Shown: positions 7,287 through 15,919, counted from the first letter of the stretch. The stretch: 64,000 bases of DNA from JBFXCS01 sp050181915 (GCA_050181915.1 JBFXCS010000001.1:1302001-1366000); one strand, 5' to 3'. Notes: generated by a model not told the origin, from the sequence alone. Numbers and translations are program-made.

Positions 7287-9706
7287 CCGCGCAGGCGGGC
7301 CCCGCCCGCCTCCAGGGCCTCGCGCACGCGCGCCACCGCCGCGTCGATCTCGTCGTCGGTCAGCGTGCGGCCGGGGTCGGCCAGGGTGAGGCGCAGGGCC
7401 AGGCTCACGTGCCCGGCGTCCACCTGCTCGCCGGCGTAGCGGTCGAACACCCGCACGTCGCGCACGAGCGGCGCGCCGGCGGCGCGGGCCGCCGCCACCA
7501 GATCGGCGGAGGGGACCGTCTCGGCCACCACCATCGCCAGGTCGCGCGTCGAGACCGGCACGGTGAGCAGGTCCTCGAAGGTGCGCGGCTCAGCGGGGAC
7601 GGCCTCGAGCAGCGTGTCGAGCGCGAGGACCACCGCCGCCACCGGACCGCCGACCTCGAAGTTGCGCAGCACCAGCGGATGGACCTCGGCGGCCCAGCCC
7701 ACGGTGGCCTCGCCCGCCAGCAGCCGCGCCTGGCGGACGGGATGGAAGTAGGGAGCCTGGTTGGGGTGCGGCGCGACGGCCACGCCGACCGCCCGGGTCA
7801 GCGCCGCGGCGAGCCCCACGGCGGTGTGCACGTCGACCGGCCGCGGCGACGCGCGCCACCCCTCGGCGCCGACCCGGCCGAACTGCACCGCCGCCAGGAA
7901 GGGGCGCTCGTCGGCGAGCCCGTCGCCGCGCGGCGCGAACGTGCGCCCGATCTCGAAGAGGCCGCCGTCGGTGCGCTGGAACGACTGGTTGCGCGCCACC
8001 GCCCGCAGCAGCCCGGGCAGCATCGAGCGCCGCATCACGGCCATCTCGGCGCTCATCGGGTGCGCCATCCTCACCAGGTCGCGGCGCGGATCGTCGTCGG
8101 CGATCAGGAGCGCGTCGAGGTCGGCCTCCGGCACCTGGTGGTGCGAGATCGTCTCGGAGAGGCCGAGGTCGGCCGCCAGCCGCGACAGGCGCCGCTCCAG
8201 GGCCTGCGCGGGGCTCAGGGCGCCGCGCCCCACCAGCCGGGGGAGCTCCGCCGGCACGTCGTCGAGGCCGTTGATGCGGGCGACCTCCTCGATCAGGTCG
8301 ATCTCGCGGGTCAGGTCGGCGGCGCGCTCGAAGGGCACCACGGCCGTCAGGGCCTCCGGCCCGTCGGTCACCTCCAGGCCGAGGCGCTCGAGGATCCCGA
8401 CCGACCGGGCCGGCTCCACCTCGACGCCGAGGATCCGGGGCAGGCGCGCGTGGCGCATGCGCACCGGCGCCCGCACGGGCGCCGGCACCAGGGCGTCGAG
8501 CGCGCCCGGCACCAGGCGGCCGCCCGCCAGCTCGACCAGGAGGCGGCAGGCGACGGCCATCCCCCGGGCGGGCAGCTCGCGCGGCAGGCCCTTCTCGAAG
8601 CGGCTGCTCGACTCGGTGCGGAGGCCGAGGGCGAGCGACGCGTCGAGGATCGACGGGCCGTGGAAGTTGGCCGCCTCCAGCAGCACGCGGGTCGTGCCGG
8701 CCGACACCTCGGCGAACTCGGCGCCGAAGACGCCCGCGATCACCGCGGGCCGCTCGGCGTCGCAGATCGCGAGCATCGAGGGGTCGAGCACGCGCTCGAC
8801 GCCGTCGAGGGTGACGATGCGCTCGCCGTCCCCCGCCCGGCGCACGACGATCGACGGCCCGGCCAGCCGGTCGAGGTCGAAGGCGTGCAGGGGCTGGCCG
8901 GTGAGCAGCATCACGTAGTTCGTGATGTCCACGACGTTCGAGATGGAGCGCATGCCGGCCGCCTCCAGGCGGGCGCGCATCCAGAGCGGCGACGGCCCCA
9001 CCGCGACGTCGGTGACGACGCGCGCCATGTAGCGCGGGCACAGGTCCGGCGCCCGCACGTCCAGGGTGACGTGGTCCTCCACCCGGCCCTCGCCCTCGGC
9101 CGGCGGCTCCCGCTCGTCCAGGGCCACGAGCGGCGCGCCGGTCGCGGCGTGGACCTCGCGCGCGATGCCGCGCAGCGACAGGCAGTCGGGCCGGTTCGAG
9201 GTGATCTCCAGCTCGAGCACGGTGTCGGAGAGGGGCACCGCCTCCGCCAGCGGGGAGCCCGGGCTGAGCCCGTCGCGCAGCACCATGATCCCGCTGTGGT
9301 CGTCGCCGAGCTGCAGCTCGCGCTCGGAGAGGATCATCCCGTCGCTCTCCTCGCCGCGCAGCTTCGCCCGCTTCAGGGGCTTGTCGGCGCCGGGCAGGAG
9401 CGCCCCCGGCAGGGCCACCGCGACGGTCTGGCCGGCGGCCACGTTGGGCGCGCCGCAGACGATCTGGCGGGGCCGGGGATCGCCCACGTCCACCCGGCAC
9501 ACGCGCAGGCGGTCGGCGTTCGGATGCGGCTCGGCGCTGACCACCCGGCCGACGCGGAAGTTGCCCAGGTTGCCGTCGCCGGCGGGCACGCCGATGCGGT
9601 GGACCTCCTCGACCAGCGTGCCGGTGGACGACAGGACGTCGGCGAGATCCTCGATGGAGAGATCCGGATCGACGTGCTCGGTGAGCCAGGCGACGGGCAC
9701 CCTCAC
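7283..9706 (-). CDS. pheT: phenylalanyl-tRNA synthetase beta subunit
   Basis: Editing and structural subunit of the (alpha-beta)2 PheRS that charges tRNA-Phe. About 807 residues from a GTG at 9706. The N-terminus (VPVAWLTEHVD) leads into the tRNA-binding EMAP-like domain (about 40-150, GAPNVAAGQTVAVALPGA), followed by B3/B4 editing domains (RMALEAAGM-like region and EKGLPRELP), a B5 domain, the catalytic-core-like domain and the C-terminal ferredoxin-like anticodon-binding domain (from about 715, ending GGARLRG). The start overlaps the pheS stop (GTGA), and the stop overlaps the argC start (ATGA). Confidence 0.95.
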   Translation of the reverse strand: MRVPVAWLTEHVDPDLSIEDLADVLSSTGTLVEEVHRIGVPAGDGNLGNFRVGRVVSAEPHPNADRLRVCRVDVGDPRPRQIVCGAPNVAAGQTVAVALPGALLPGADKPLKRAKLRGEESDGMILSERELQLGDDHSGIMVLRDGLSPGSPLAEAVPLSDTVLELEITSNRPDCLSLRGIAREVHAATGAPLVALDEREPPAEGEGRVEDHVTLDVRAPDLCPRYMARVVTDVAVGPSPLWMRARLEAAGMRSISNVVDITNYVMLLTGQPLHAFDLDRLAGPSIVVRRAGDGERIVTLDGVERVLDPSMLAICDAERPAVIAGVFGAEFAEVSAGTTRVLLEAANFHGPSILDASLALGLRTESSSRFEKGLPRELPARGMAVACRLLVELAGGRLVPGALDALVPAPVRAPVRMRHARLPRILGVEVEPARSVGILERLGLEVTDGPEALTAVVPFERAADLTREIDLIEEVARINGLDDVPAELPRLVGRGALSPAQALERRLSRLAADLGLSETISHHQVPEADLDALLIADDDPRRDLVRMAHPMSAEMAVMRRSMLPGLLRAVARNQSFQRTDGGLFEIGRTFAPRGDGLADERPFLAAVQFGRVGAEGWRASPRPVDVHTAVGLAAALTRAVGVAVAPHPNQAPYFHPVRQARLLAGEATVGWAAEVHPLVLRNFEVGGPVAAVVLALDTLLEAVPAEPRTFEDLLTVPVSTRDLAMVVAETVPSADLVAAARAAGAPLVRDVRVFDRYAGEQVDAGHVSLALRLTLADPGRTLTDDEIDAAVARVREALEAGGARLRG

Positions 9707-10713
9707 GCGAACTGCTCCAGCACGCGCAGGTCGCCCTCGTACAGGTGGCGCAGGTCGGGCACGCCGAAGCGCACCATCGCCAGGCGATCGAGACCCCAGC
9801 CGAAGGCGAAGCCGGTGTAGCGCTCGGGATCGATGCCGCCGGCCTCGAGCACGGCCGGGTCGACCATGCCGGCGCCGGCCAGCTCCAGCCAGGTGGGCCG
9901 GCCGTGCCGGTCGACCCACGACACCTCCACCTCCACCGACGGCTCGGTGAAGGGGAAGAAGTGCGGCCGCAGCCGGATCTCGGCGTCGGCGCCCAGGAGC
10001 GTGCGGGCGAAGTGCAGCATCGTGCCCTTGAGGTGCGCCAGGGTGAGCCCCTCGTCGACCGCGAGCCCCTCCATCTGCTGGAACATCGGGCTGTGGGTGG
10101 CGTCGACGTCGTCGCGGCGGTAGACGAAGCCGGGCGCCAGCACGTAGATCGGCGGCGGCTGCTCGTGCATGACGCGCACCTGCACCGGCGACGTCTGGGT
10201 GCGCAGCAGGCGATCCGGCCGCCCCTCGATGAAGAAGCTGTCGCTGGGCGAGCGCGCCGGGTGCCCCTCGGGGGTGTTGAGGGCGGTGAAGTTGTGCCAG
10301 TCGGTCTCGACCTCCGGGCCCTCGGCGATGCTCCAGCCGAGCGCCAGGAAGATGTCCTCCATCTCGCGGCGCGCCTGGGTGATCGGGTGCAGCGCGCCCA
10401 GGGGGTGCGGGTCGCCGGGCAGGGTAACGTCGGTGGCGTCGCGCAGCAGCGCGGCGCCCATCTCCTCGGCCTCGAGGTCGGCGGTGCGGGCGCCGAGGGC
10501 CTCCTCGACCGCCCGGCGGGCGAGGTTCGCCTCCCTGCCCACCCGGCCCCGCTCCTCGGACGGCAGCCCGCCGATGCCCGCCAGCGTCCGGGCCAGCGGG
10601 CTGCGCCGGCCGGTGTGGGCCACCCGGGCGGCCTCGAGCTCGGCCAGGGTGGTCGCCGCGGCGATGTCGGCGAGCGCGGCCGCCTCGATCTCGGAGATGT
10701 TCCCGTCGCTCAT
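9703..10713 (-). CDS. pheS: phenylalanyl-tRNA synthetase alpha subunit
   Basis: Catalytic subunit forming Phe-AMP and charging tRNA-Phe. 336 residues: an N-terminal coiled-coil (about 1-95), then the class II core with motif 2 as VYRRDDVDATHSPMFQQMEG and motif 3 as FAFGWGLDRLAMVRFGVPDL near the C-terminus. The usual GCGMV-H/N-P segment reads GAGMVDP, a mild departure. It lies 12 bp downstream of the rRNA methyltransferase gene and is coupled to pheT. Confidence 0.96.
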   Translation of the reverse strand: MSDGNISEIEAAALADIAAATTLAELEAARVAHTGRRSPLARTLAGIGGLPSEERGRVGREANLARRAVEEALGARTADLEAEEMGAALLRDATDVTLPGDPHPLGALHPITQARREMEDIFLALGWSIAEGPEVETDWHNFTALNTPEGHPARSPSDSFFIEGRPDRLLRTQTSPVQVRVMHEQPPPIYVLAPGFVYRRDDVDATHSPMFQQMEGLAVDEGLTLAHLKGTMLHFARTLLGADAEIRLRPHFFPFTEPSVEVEVSWVDRHGRPTWLELAGAGMVDPAVLEAGGIDPERYTGFAFGWGLDRLAMVRFGVPDLRHLYEGDLRVLEQFA

Positions 10714-10725
10714 CGACCGAGCAGG

Positions 10726-11559
10726 CTACCGGACCGCGGCGGCGCGCTGACGGACGGCCTCGGCGAGCAGCGCGGCGCCCGCGGCGGCGACGTTGAGCGA
10801 CTCGGCGCCCGGCGCCTGGGGGATGGTGACGGGGACGACGGGACGGCCGTCCGAGAGGGCGTCGAGGGCCGGACCCAGGCCGAGGCGCTCGGCGCCCAGC
10901 GCCAGCACCAGCGGACGGGTGAGGTCGGCCTCCCACGGCGGCGCGCCGCCGCGCGGCACCGCCGCGACGACGTCGAAGCCGTCGCGCGTCGCCAGGTCGC
11001 CGGGCGCGACCCCCTCGAGCAGCGGCAGGGCGAAGGTGGCGCCCATCGCCGCGCGCACCGCCCGCGGATGGAAGGCGTCGGCCGATCCGGGGCCCAGCGC
11101 CAGCCAGTCGCAGCCGAGCGCGCCGGCGGTGCGCACCAGGGTGCCCACGTTGCCCGGATCGGCGACCCCCGCCAGGTAGAGGGCGAGCGACGGCGGGAAG
11201 GCGACGTCCCGGAAGCTCCGCGGCGGCGGCTGCGGCAGGATCGCCAGCACCCGGGGCGCCGCGGCCAGGGTGCTCGCCCCCGCCAGCAGCCGCGGCGGCA
11301 CCAGGTAGCGCTCCGCCAGGCCCTCGGTGGCGCGGAGGCGGGGGTCGCCGTCGCCCGTGCGCTCGGCGTCGAACAGCATGGCCACCGGTCGGATGCCGCG
11401 CTCCAGCGCCGCGTCCACCAGGTCCTCACCCTCCGCGACGAGCAGGCGCCGCTCGCGGCGCACCTTCTTGGCCTGCAGGGCACGGGCCAGCTGCAGCGCG
11501 GGGTTCCGCGCCGAGCTGACCGGGCGAAGCTGCCGCGTGCCGCCCGCTGCGGCGGTCAC
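10726..11559 (-). CDS. SpoU/TrmH-family RNA 2'-O-methyltransferase
   Basis: Predicted SAM-dependent ribose methyltransferase of the SPOUT (trefoil-knot) class. A GTG at 11559 gives about 277 residues, 7 bp after the rplT stop, and removes a low-complexity extension that would overlap rplT. The N-terminal substrate-binding domain (about 18-105) is followed by motif 1 ADPGNVGTLVRTAGALG with the key Asn and Arg, motif 2 LALGAERLGL, and motif 3 VTIPQAPGAESLNVAAAGA. Genes of this type often sit between rplT and pheS; the rRNA or tRNA target is not evident. Confidence 0.88.
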   Translation of the reverse strand: MTAAAGGTRQLRPVSSARNPALQLARALQAKKVRRERRLLVAEGEDLVDAALERGIRPVAMLFDAERTGDGDPRLRATEGLAERYLVPPRLLAGASTLAAAPRVLAILPQPPPRSFRDVAFPPSLALYLAGVADPGNVGTLVRTAGALGCDWLALGPGSADAFHPRAVRAAMGATFALPLLEGVAPGDLATRDGFDVVAAVPRGGAPPWEADLTRPLVLALGAERLGLGPALDALSDGRPVVPVTIPQAPGAESLNVAAAGAALLAEAVRQRAAAVR

Positions 11560-11566
11560 GGCAGCG

Positions 11567-11941
11567 CTACGAGCTGACGGGCGCGGCCTCTCGGGCCGCG
11601 CGGGCGCGCTCGACGAGCGCGGCGAACGCGGCGGGCTCATGGGTCGCCAGCTCGGCCAGGATCTTGCGGTCGAGCTCCACCTCGGCCAGCTTCAGGCCGT
11701 GGATCAGCTCCCCGTAGGTGAGGCCGTTCTCGCGGGCCGCGGCGTTGATGCGCGCGATCCAGAGGCGCCGGAAGTCGCGCTTGCGCACCCGCCGGTCGCG
11801 GTAGGCGTAGCGCAGCGAGCGCTGCACCTGCTCCTTCGCGCGGCGGTAGGAGGAGTGCTTGGTGCCCCAGTAGCCGGAGGCCTGATCGAGGACCTTGCGC
11901 CGCTTCTTGCGGGCGGCGACGGAGCGCTTGACGCGGGCCAC
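11567..11941 (-). CDS. rplT: 50S ribosomal protein L20
   Basis: Early-assembly protein of the large ribosomal subunit. 124 residues with the classic basic N-terminus ARVKRSVAARKKRRKVL and YWGTKHSSYRRAKEQV, followed by the globular domain (DFRRLWIARINAAARENGLTYG). The C-terminus has a short Ala/Arg-rich extension. It directly follows rpmI in the infC-rpmI-rplT order. Confidence 0.98.
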   Translation of the reverse strand: MARVKRSVAARKKRRKVLDQASGYWGTKHSSYRRAKEQVQRSLRYAYRDRRVRKRDFRRLWIARINAAARENGLTYGELIHGLKLAEVELDRKILAELATHEPAAFAALVERARAAREAAPVSS

Positions 11942-11944
11942 GGC

Positions 11945-12142
11945 TTACCTCTTCCCCAGCAGACGCTTGACGTTGGCGACGTGCTCCGGAGACAGCTCGC
12001 CCTCCTGCGAGGCGTGCCGCTTCTCCTTGCCCGACATGTTCTCCAGGTTGTGCCGCAGCCCGGCGCGCTGGAAGCGCACCTTGCCGGTGGCGGTGAGCTT
12101 GAACCGCTTCTTGGCGGCTTTCCTGGTCTTCACTTTGGGCAT
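11945..12142 (-). CDS. rpmI: 50S ribosomal protein L35
   Basis: A 65-residue ribosomal protein beginning MPKVKTRKAAKKRFKLTATG and containing the family-typical H-NLENMSGKEKRH segment. It lies 3 bp upstream of rplT. The ATG at 12142 is preceded by GAGGATCTCCCC, a usable Shine-Dalgarno sequence. Confidence 0.97.
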   Translation of the reverse strand: MPKVKTRKAAKKRFKLTATGKVRFQRAGLRHNLENMSGKEKRHASQEGELSPEHVANVKRLLGKR

Positions 12143-12228
12143 GGGGAGATCCTCTGAGCGGTGCGGCCGGCGGACACCATAGACGAATCGCGCGCGCGGC
12201 GGGAGGCCGGCGGCGGGAACGGATGCCG

Positions 12229-12894
12229 CTAGGAGGTCTCCGCGGGCGGGGACTCGGGAGCCGCGGACGCCGGCGCGGACTCGGCCGGCGGCGACTCGGG
12301 CGACACGGTTTCGACGCCGTTCGCCTCCGCCTCGTCGGCGGCGGGCAGGTTCTTGGCGGGGCCGAGCATCATCACCATGTTGCGGCCGTCCAGGTTGGGT
12401 CGGCTCTCGACGACGGCGATGTCCTTCAGCTCGTCGGCCAGCTTCAGCAGGATCGCCTCGCCGCGCTCCGGGTGGAGCAGCTCGCGGCCGCGGAACATGA
12501 TCGTGATCTTGACCTTGTCCCGGTGGCGGAGGAACCGCTCGACGTGCCCCTTCTTGGTGGAGTAGTCGTGCGGGTCGATCTTCGGCCGGAACTTGATCTC
12601 CTTGATGGTGATCGTGCTCTGGTGGCGCCGGGCCTGCTTGGCCTTCTGCTCCTGCTCGTAGCGCCACTTGCCGTAGTCCATGATGCGGCACACGGGCGGG
12701 CGGGCGTCGGCGGCCACCTCGACGAGGTCGAGGCCGGCGCGCGCGGCGATGTCCTGCGCCTCCGCGAGGCGCACCACGCCACGGTTCTCGCCATCGGCGT
12801 CGATGAGCCGCACCGACTCCGCCCGGATCGCGTCGTTGATCCGCGTCGACGGTCCGGCGGGCGGGCGTGTATCTGGTCCGCGCCTAGGCGGCAA
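12229..12894 (-). CDS. infC: translation initiation factor IF-3
   Basis: Binds the 30S subunit and polices start-codon choice. The N-domain is from about residue 17 (RINDAIRAESVRLIDADG). The linker and C-domain contain CRIMDYGKWRYEQEQKAKQA, KFRPKIDPHDYSTKKGHVERFL and KITIMFRGREL. An acidic, Ala/Pro/Ser-rich tail of about 45 residues follows the core and is not part of the usual family. No ATG or GTG lies near the N-terminus; the frame starts best at TTG 12894. Rare start codons are a known self-regulating feature of infC in other bacteria. Confidence 0.93.
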   Translation of the reverse strand: MPPRRGPDTRPPAGPSTRINDAIRAESVRLIDADGENRGVVRLAEAQDIAARAGLDLVEVAADARPPVCRIMDYGKWRYEQEQKAKQARRHQSTITIKEIKFRPKIDPHDYSTKKGHVERFLRHRDKVKITIMFRGRELLHPERGEAILLKLADELKDIAVVESRPNLDGRNMVMMLGPAKNLPAADEAEANGVETVSPESPPAESAPASAAPESPPAETS

Positions 12895-12991
12895 ACAGCA
12901 CCGTTACTGGCTTCAGGCGGGTCCCCCGACCTGCGCGCGCACACGCGTCGTCACGCGTCGGATGTCGATGGTGTGATCGGTGTGCGTCATG

Positions 12992-13019
12992 GGAGAAAGG
13001 CCCGCCCGTCCGGCGGGTC
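12992..13019 (-). terminator. hairpin plus short U-tract after proA / in the infC leader
   Basis: CCCGCC-GGACG-GGCGGG (arms 13012-13017 and 13001-13006, extendable by a wobble pair and a G-C) is followed on the minus strand by CTTTCTCCC. It lies about 60 bp past the proA stop. It may end proA transcription, or act as an attenuator if infC transcripts start at the promoter just upstream. Confidence 0.5.
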
Positions 13020-13024
13020 GGATG

Positions 13025-13033
13025 ACAATAGCA
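13025..13033 (-). promoter_or_regulatory. candidate extended -10 (TGC-TATTGT) upstream of infC
   Basis: On the minus strand TGC is followed directly by TATTGT, matching a TGn-extended -10. A start about 7 nt downstream would place the hairpin at 12992-13019 at the very 5' end of the infC operon mRNA. No -35 match was seen. Confidence 0.35.
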
Positions 13034-13079
13034 AGCCGCGAGGCGTCGCTGGGCCGAGATCGCAGACCGTTCGCACGGC

Positions 13080-14303
13080 TCAGCCCGGGGTGACCACGTA
13101 CTGGCGCAGGTACAGGTCGCGGTAGGTCACCGGTCCGCGCGGCCCGGGGACGTGGTCGACGTTGATCCCGGTCTCCGGCGCCGCCAGGAGGGCGAAGCCG
13201 TCGAGCAGCCGCGTGGTGGCGTTCCAGAAGGCTCCGGTGCCGGCGTAGGCGGTGATGAACTCGCGGGCCGCCTCGGCGTCGTCCGTGGCGATCGAGGCGG
13301 CGATGCCCGAGGTCTCGGCGTTCGCGATGCGGGCGGCGTCGGCGGCGTCGTCGGCGGGCGCGATGGTGACCGTGGCCTCGTTGCCGTCGTCGAGAGCCCA
13401 CTCGTGGCCCAGCGGGTGCGCGTGCGGCGGAAGCGACGGCCGGATGCCCAGGCGCTCCAGCAGGGCCGTGAACCGCGGCACGACGTCGTCCCACAGCGGC
13501 CGCGCGACGAGCAGCAGGTTGAGGCGGTTGCAGACGCCCAGCCGGTCGAGGCTGCGCTCGGCGAGCGCCAGCGCGCGGTCGAGGTCGGCCGCCCGGTCGA
13601 CGTACAGCACCCCTCCCCCGTCGGCGTGGGCGAGGGTCCGGACGCCGTGCGAGGAGGCCTCGGCCGCGAGGGCGGCGGTGGTCTCGCCGCTGCCGCGCAG
13701 GATGACCAGCGGGATGAGCGCCGGCTGGGACACCAGCGCGCGGGCCGCGCCCCGATCGGCGCTGCGCACCAGCTGCACCGCCGCCGGGTCGAGGCCCGCC
13801 TCGGCCAGCGCCGGGGCGATCACGTGGTCGAGCAGGGCCTCGGCGGAGGCGAGCGCGGCGCCGCCGGTGCGGAGCACCCCGGCGTTTCGCGACTTGATGA
13901 GCTGGGAGGCGACATCGACCGTCACGTTCGGCCGCGCCTCGTAGTTCGCGCCGATCACCCCGACCGGGCGGCGGCGCTCCTCCAGCACCAGCTCGCCGGA
14001 GAGGCGCCGTCCGCCGGCCACCGGCTCGATGTCCGGCAGCCCGGCGAGGGCCTCGATCTGGCCGGCCATCCGGTCGACCCGCCCGGGATCGAGCCGCAGC
14101 CTGTCGACCAGCGCGTCGCCCAGCACGCCGGAGGCGGCGGCGACGTCGCGGGCGTTGGCCTCCAGCACGGGGGCGGACCGCTCGCGCAGGAGCCGGGCCA
14201 TCGCGCCCAGGGCCGCGGCGACGGCCGGGGAGCCGGCCTCGGCCAGCGCGGGATGCGCGGCGCGCGCGGCGCGCCCCGCGGCGGCGACCAGCTCGGTGCT
14301 CAT
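13080..14303 (-). CDS. proA: glutamate-5-semialdehyde dehydrogenase-like protein (divergent ProA)
   Basis: ProA reduces glutamyl-5-phosphate to the semialdehyde in proline synthesis. The 407-residue protein has the aldehyde-dehydrogenase fold with VGVIGANYEARPNVTVDVAS and LKSRNAGVLRTGG-type cofactor motifs. The expected catalytic cysteine is in LDRLGVCNRLNLLLV (about residue 255). The C-terminal third differs from typical ProA: the usual G-x-GAEIGISTQ region reads LLAAPETGINVDHVPGPRGP. No proB is adjacent. It may be a genuine but divergent ProA or a related dehydrogenase with another substrate. Confidence 0.72.
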   Translation of the reverse strand: MSTELVAAAGRAARAAHPALAEAGSPAVAAALGAMARLLRERSAPVLEANARDVAAASGVLGDALVDRLRLDPGRVDRMAGQIEALAGLPDIEPVAGGRRLSGELVLEERRRPVGVIGANYEARPNVTVDVASQLIKSRNAGVLRTGGAALASAEALLDHVIAPALAEAGLDPAAVQLVRSADRGAARALVSQPALIPLVILRGSGETTAALAAEASSHGVRTLAHADGGGVLYVDRAADLDRALALAERSLDRLGVCNRLNLLLVARPLWDDVVPRFTALLERLGIRPSLPPHAHPLGHEWALDDGNEATVTIAPADDAADAARIANAETSGIAASIATDDAEAAREFITAYAGTGAFWNATTRLLDGFALLAAPETGINVDHVPGPRGPVTYRDLYLRQYVVTPG

Positions 14304-14320
14304 GTCAGCTCGGGATGGAG

Positions 14321-14381
14321 GGGGTCGGAGCGCCGCGCGGCACGCCGGCGCGGTCGGCGGGCCGCGCGCTCCGATGACCCC
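14321..14381. repeat. long imperfect hairpin between the HU gene and proA
   Basis: GGGGTCGGAGCGC (14321-14333) pairs with GCGCTCCGATGACCCC (14366-14381) apart from a small bulge, and the GC-rich loop can fold further. It lies between the stop of the HU gene and the proA ATG on the same strand. It may terminate the HU mRNA or protect its 3' end, although no clear U-run follows. Confidence 0.4.
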
Positions 14382-14399
14382 AGAGGGGCCGCCGTCCCT

Positions 14400-14681
14400 C
14401 TACTTCCCGGCGACGGCCTGCTTGAGAACGGCGCCCGGCGTGAAGCGCGGGACCGCCCGGGCGGGGATCTCCACCTTCTTCGAAGGATCCTGAGGGTTGA
14501 CCCCCGTGCGCGCGGCGCGCTGCGATACCGAGAACTTGCCGAAGCCGGCGAATGCAACTTCCTCGCCCGCCTTGAGCGCGTCCTGGATCTCCTTGAGCAC
14601 CGCGTTCACCGCGTCGGTCGCGACGGCGTTGCTGACGTCCAGCTCACCCGCGACGCGGCTGACGAACTCGCTCTTGTTCAC
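14400..14681 (-). CDS. hup: HU-family nucleoid DNA-binding protein
   Basis: Dimeric histone-like protein that bends DNA. A GTG at 14681 gives 93 residues starting VNKSEFVSRVAGELDVSNAV, the normal length for HU. The dimerisation core and the start of the DNA-binding arm are present as VAFAGFGKFSVSQRAARTGVN, then PQDPSKKVEIPARAVPRFTPG with the conserved Pro at the arm tip. An AGGGGGG stretch precedes the GTG. It lacks the long Lys-rich tail seen in many actinobacterial HU proteins. Confidence 0.95.
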   Translation of the reverse strand: MNKSEFVSRVAGELDVSNAVATDAVNAVLKEIQDALKAGEEVAFAGFGKFSVSQRAARTGVNPQDPSKKVEIPARAVPRFTPGAVLKQAVAGK

Positions 14682-14733
14682 GAAAGACCCCCCTGGGTCG
14701 ATGGATGCGACGGCATGCGTGCCTCGCCCGGGC

Positions 14734-14747
14734 AACCTAGCAACCTA
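14734..14747 (-). promoter_or_regulatory. tandem -10-like boxes (TAGGTT x2) upstream of the HU gene
   Basis: The minus strand reads TAGGTTGCTAGGTT, two identical -10-like hexamers 8 bp apart. They lie 52-66 nt before the GTG start, so the mRNA would have a leader with room for the purine-rich ribosome-binding site. Confidence 0.35.
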
Positions 14748-14850
14748 TGCGGACGAGATTCGCGTGGGAATGGGCTTCTCGCCCTCCCGGCCCCGATCGG
14801 CGCCCCCTGGCACATCCCCCGACAGGGGTATGTGAAACGTTCCGTGTCGG

Positions 14851-14888
14851 AAAATCGAGGGCTCCGGCGGTGAGGCCGCCGGCCCTCG
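14851..14888 (-). terminator. rho-independent terminator after the flavin monooxygenase gene
   Basis: On the minus strand a large hairpin is followed by ATTTTCC. Its inner stem is CCGGCGG/CCGCCGG with a 5-nt loop, its outer stem CGAGGG/CCCTCG, with a 2-nt bulge between. It begins 9 bp after the stop at 14897. There is no T-run on the other strand. Confidence 0.75.
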
Positions 14889-14896
14889 CCCGAAAA

Positions 14897-15919
14897 TCAG
14901 GCGGGGGGCCAGCCCTCCTCCGGCCGAGGCGGCACCTTACCGGCCATCAGCATGCGCTCGCGACCCGGATCCATCGCCTCGTAGGGGCGGATGACCGGGG
15001 CGCGCCACATCTCGTAGCTCCGGCAGGCCGCGTCCGCGTCGTCCGGGCTCTGCCGGATCGCCTCCGCCAGCGCATGGGCGTCGCCCAGGCCGAGGCCGGA
15101 GCTGACGCCGGTCTCGGGACCGAAGAAGTGCGCCGCGTCGCCGATCAGCACCACCCCCGGCGCCCACCAGCTCGGGCAGGTGAGCAGGCTGGGCTCGCTG
15201 TAGCGCACCTGGTCCATCGAGGTGAGCGCCTCGACCCCGGCCGCCGACTCGGGCAGCAGGGTGCTCCACATGCGCCGGATCGCGTCGAGACCGGGCGCGA
15301 GGGCGGCCTCGGCGCCGATCTTCTCCACGCTGCGCCAGCCGGCCGAGCCCTCCGGCCAGCCCAGCACGCCGATGTGGCCGCCGTCGGACATGTAGGCCAT
15401 CGCGAAGGAGACGTCGATGACGCCGGGCCCCATGAAGGTGAGGGCGGCCTCGGCCAGCGGCTCGACGCGCGCCTCGAGGCCGGCCATCGCGCGCACCGGC
15501 GAGCCGACGCCGTCGCAGGCGACGACCAGGTCGGACGGGATCTCGGCGCGCCCGTCGGGGCCCTCGACCACGACGCCGGTGACGCGGCCGTCCCCGGACC
15601 GGCGCAGGTCGACGACCGAGTGCTCGTAGACGACCGGCAGATCGCGGGCGAGGGCATGCAGCAGCACGCCGACCTCCAGGGTGATGGCGACCGCCGAGCC
15701 GTCCTCGCGCGGGGCGATGTCACGGCCGGCGGCGCGCACCTCGCGCAGCACGCCCACCTCGTCCAGCGGCCCGAAGCCCTGGTAGCCGAGCATGTAGCCC
15801 CGCCTGACGTAGGCGCCCTCGCGCATCCGCTCGACGACCACCGGGGCGAAGCCGCGCTGCCGCAGCAGGCGCGCGAGGGTCATGCCCACCATGCCCCCGC
15901 CGGCGATCACGACGTTCAT
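14897..15919 (-). CDS. FAD-dependent monooxygenase (PHBH fold)
   Basis: Flavoprotein hydroxylase of the UbiH/PHBH superfamily. 340 residues with the N-terminal FAD Rossmann motif IAGGGMVGMTLARLL, the DG motif LVVACDGVGSPVRAM (about 140) and the GD motif VVLIGDAAHFFGPETGVSSGLGLGDAHAL (about 270). All three FAD/NADPH-contact motifs are intact, so it is probably active; the aromatic substrate is unknown. Its ATG overlaps the yaaA stop (ATGA), and a strong terminator follows. The pairing with yaaA may mean a shared oxidative-stress setting, but that is speculative. Confidence 0.85.
   Translation of the reverse strand: MNVVIAGGGMVGMTLARLLRQRGFAPVVVERMREGAYVRRGYMLGYQGFGPLDEVGVLREVRAAGRDIAPREDGSAVAITLEVGVLLHALARDLPVVYEHSVVDLRRSGDGRVTGVVVEGPDGRAEIPSDLVVACDGVGSPVRAMAGLEARVEPLAEAALTFMGPGVIDVSFAMAYMSDGGHIGVLGWPEGSAGWRSVEKIGAEAALAPGLDAIRRMWSTLLPESAAGVEALTSMDQVRYSEPSLLTCPSWWAPGVVLIGDAAHFFGPETGVSSGLGLGDAHALAEAIRQSPDDADAACRSYEMWRAPVIRPYEAMDPGRERMLMAGKVPPRPEEGWPPA

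Noticed and set aside
7283..10936. A single 1217-codon pheT-containing frame
   Set aside because: Its first 400 codons are an out-of-frame shadow of pheS. The pheT N-terminus starts at the GTG overlapping the pheS stop.
12913..12988. Possible 25-aa leader peptide (MTHTDHTIDIRRV...) before infC
   Set aside because: No Shine-Dalgarno sequence, no run of a single regulatory amino acid, and it lies just after a hairpin. A chance frame is more likely.
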